32,411 nucleotides of DNA, taken from contig JBDTNL010000041.1 of assembly GCA_039933785.1 (NCBI GenBank), forward strand, positions 1 to 32,411, read 5' to 3'. The position numbers and the translations under genes are program-made. Shown piece after piece: positions 31,044 to 32,411 of this stretch (position 1 is its first letter; each line of letters starts with the position of its first letter). This DNA comes from JBDTNL01 sp039933785 (GTDB taxonomy: Bacteria > Acidobacteriota > Thermoanaerobaculia > Multivoradales > JAGPDF01). The notes below the pieces were generated by a model. That model searched no databases, was not told the DNA's origin, and worked only from the letters and a program-made list of their open reading frames with translations.

Positions 31044-32411
31044 ATGTTGCATCGACTGCGACCTGGATGCCCCCCAATGCGCACGCGAATTTTCACGACG
31101 GAGCCGAGCCCCCTGTTTTCTATTCGGCGCCGTAAAACGCGTCCACTGACCGCGCTCTGGCTGGCTGTCGCAGTCGGCATCGCGACCGCCGCTCACGCGG
31201 CGCCGCTCGTGATCTACGACGATGCTCTGCAGCCCGGGATCGAGAACTGGAGCTGGGGAAGCACGGTGAACCTGGCGCAGAGCACTGTCGTGCATGCCGG
31301 TACTCACTCGGTTGGGGTCGGCGCCAACGCTTGGGGAGCTTTTTTTGCTCACCGCGCCGCCGGTATCGATACCGCGATCTATGCGGAGCTCGACCTGTGG
31401 CTGCGCGGCGACGGTTCGAGCGGGCAGGTGGTGCAGGTGGCTGTGATCGCGGGCGGTGATCCGGTCGGTACTCCCGTCGCGGTCACTCTCACCGGCGCCT
31501 GGGTGCAACAGAAGCTCTCGTTCGCCGCTTTGGGACTCACTACCACGGACGTGGTCGACGGCGTATGGGTGCAATATCAAGACGGCGCGACCAAGACGTT
31601 CTACGTCGACGACCTGCTGTTCATCGAGAGCACCACGCCTCCGCCTCCGCCCGCGACGGTCACCGTCACCGTCGACCCCAGCGCCGACCGGCGGGCGATC
31701 TCGCCGGCGATCTACGGAGTCAACTTCGGCGACGACGCTCAGGCCGCCGACCTGCGCTGGCCGATCCGCCGCTGGGGCGGCAACTCGACGACGCGCTACA
31801 ACTGGCGCGTCGATGTGCACAGCGTCGGCGTCGACTGGTTCTATTTCAACTACACGAATTTCGATCCGGCCCCGCCGAACCTCCCCGATGGTTCGTCGGC
31901 GGATCTCTTTGTCGATTCGACGCGCGCGACCGGAGGCGAGCCGATCGTCACTGTCCCGCTCATCGGCTGGACACCGATCGGCGACCGAGTCCGGAGGTGG
32001 AGCTTTCCGGTCTCTGTGTACGGCCCGCAGCAGACGACCGAGTGCACCGACCCGAACAATGCCCCTTGGTGCAATCCGGACGCCGGCAACGGCCTGCAGC
32101 CGAACGGAACCCCCCTCACGCCGGTGCCTACGCGCACCTCCCAGACGATCGGCGCGACCTTCGTCACCGACTGGATGACCCACATCGCGGCGAGAGTCGG
32201 CGATGCGGGACACGGTGGCGTGCGCCTGTTCGCGCTCGACAACGAGCCCGGGCTATGGAACAGCTCGCATCGGGACGTGCATCCGGATCCGACCACCTAC
32301 CAGGAGCTCTGGGACAAGACGCTGACGATCGCGACGGCGATGAAGGCGAAAGACCCGAACGTGAAACTGCTCGGGCCGGTGTCTTGGGGCTGGTGCGAAT
32401 ATTTCTTCTCC
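31044..32411 (+). CDS. secreted glycoside hydrolase family 44 protein (3' partial)
   Basis: 456 codons are present and the gene runs off the right edge. The N-terminal export signal has a long basic n-region (IRRRKTRPLTALWLAVAVGIATAAHA). A beta-sandwich region of about 140 residues (VIYDDALQPGIENWSWGS to FYVDDLLFIES) resembles a carbohydrate-binding module. A proline linker (TTPPPPPA) leads into the GH44 domain from about residue 208: AISPAIYGVNFG, RRWGGNSTTRYNW, and the acid/base Glu401 in LDNEPGLWN. GH44 enzymes cleave beta-1,4-glucan or xyloglucan. The nucleophile Glu lies beyond the window. ATG 31044 is preferred over the in-frame ATG 31077 because GAGGA stands eight bases upstream. It is divergent from malQ. 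Confidence 0.88.
   Translation, partial: MLHRLRPGCPPMRTRIFTTEPSPLFSIRRRKTRPLTALWLAVAVGIATAAHAAPLVIYDDALQPGIENWSWGSTVNLAQSTVVHAGTHSVGVGANAWGAFFAHRAAGIDTAIYAELDLWLRGDGSSGQVVQVAVIAGGDPVGTPVAVTLTGAWVQQKLSFAALGLTTTDVVDGVWVQYQDGATKTFYVDDLLFIESTTPPPPPATVTVTVDPSADRRAISPAIYGVNFGDDAQAADLRWPIRRWGGNSTTRYNWRVDVHSVGVDWFYFNYTNFDPAPPNLPDGSSADLFVDSTRATGGEPIVTVPLIGWTPIGDRVRRWSFPVSVYGPQQTTECTDPNNAPWCNPDAGNGLQPNGTPLTPVPTRTSQTIGATFVTDWMTHIAARVGDAGHGGVRLFALDNEPGLWNSSHRDVHPDPTTYQELWDKTLTIATAMKAKDPNVKLLGPVSWGWCEYFFS

Noticed and set aside
31077..31079. Inner ATG as start of the GH44 gene
   Set aside because: No ribosome binding site precedes it, whereas the in-frame ATG at 31044 has GAGGA at a normal distance; it remains possible because of the long n-region.

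Overview
The window is GC-rich, gene-dense bacterial DNA with one tRNA-Ser, one tRNA-Gln, an outer-membrane DUF481-type protein, lipoproteins, many secreted proteins, ECF sigma regulation and a possible sigma-54 promoter, so the source is a diderm bacterium. Two secreted proteins end in a beta domain carrying a PCRxxDTR motif. As far as I recall, that domain is common in Acidobacteriota, especially Thermoanaerobaculia-like lineages, so that is my best guess at the source. No marker gene here proves it. Several genes lack a Shine-Dalgarno site and instead have a TANNNT hexamer 6-9 nt before the start codon, which suggests leaderless transcription.

Layout. 1-4494: the 3' part of a fused alpha/beta E1 2-oxoacid dehydrogenase, convergent with a CsbD-like stress protein and a two-gene ABC-2 exporter. 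4675-8788 (minus strand): two paralogous secreted proteins of unknown function that share a core and differ in their tails, a decayed vapBC toxin-antitoxin remnant, and a major-royal-jelly/yellow-like protein. 8887-15942 (plus): a tightly overlapping operon of an ECF sigma factor, a composite anti-sigma protein (zinc finger, one membrane span, FecR domain, large DUF3352-like extracytoplasmic region), then ATPase-permease-ATPase-permease; an alpha/beta hydrolase follows at 16004. 16877-20072 (minus): an envelope cluster of a coiled-coil lipoprotein, two L,D-transpeptidases and a secreted unknown. 20235-23153 (minus): the DUF481 protein, with a candidate sigma-54 promoter, and transketolase.

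23265-27939: tRNA-Ser, acetyl-CoA synthetase translationally coupled to glutamyl-tRNA synthetase, a secreted PKD/DTR-domain protein antisense to the end of gltX, and tRNA-Gln(CTG). 27995-32411: a GT-C-like membrane glycosyltransferase without a canonical start codon, 4-alpha-glucanotransferase (malQ), and a secreted family-44 glycoside hydrolase running off the right edge. Together malQ and GH44 suggest glucan or plant-polysaccharide use; E1, transketolase and Acs are central carbon enzymes.

The part most likely to be a coherent, poorly described system is the sigma/composite anti-sigma/dual ABC operon (8887-15942). I saw no CRISPR array, insertion sequence, prophage or replication origin.
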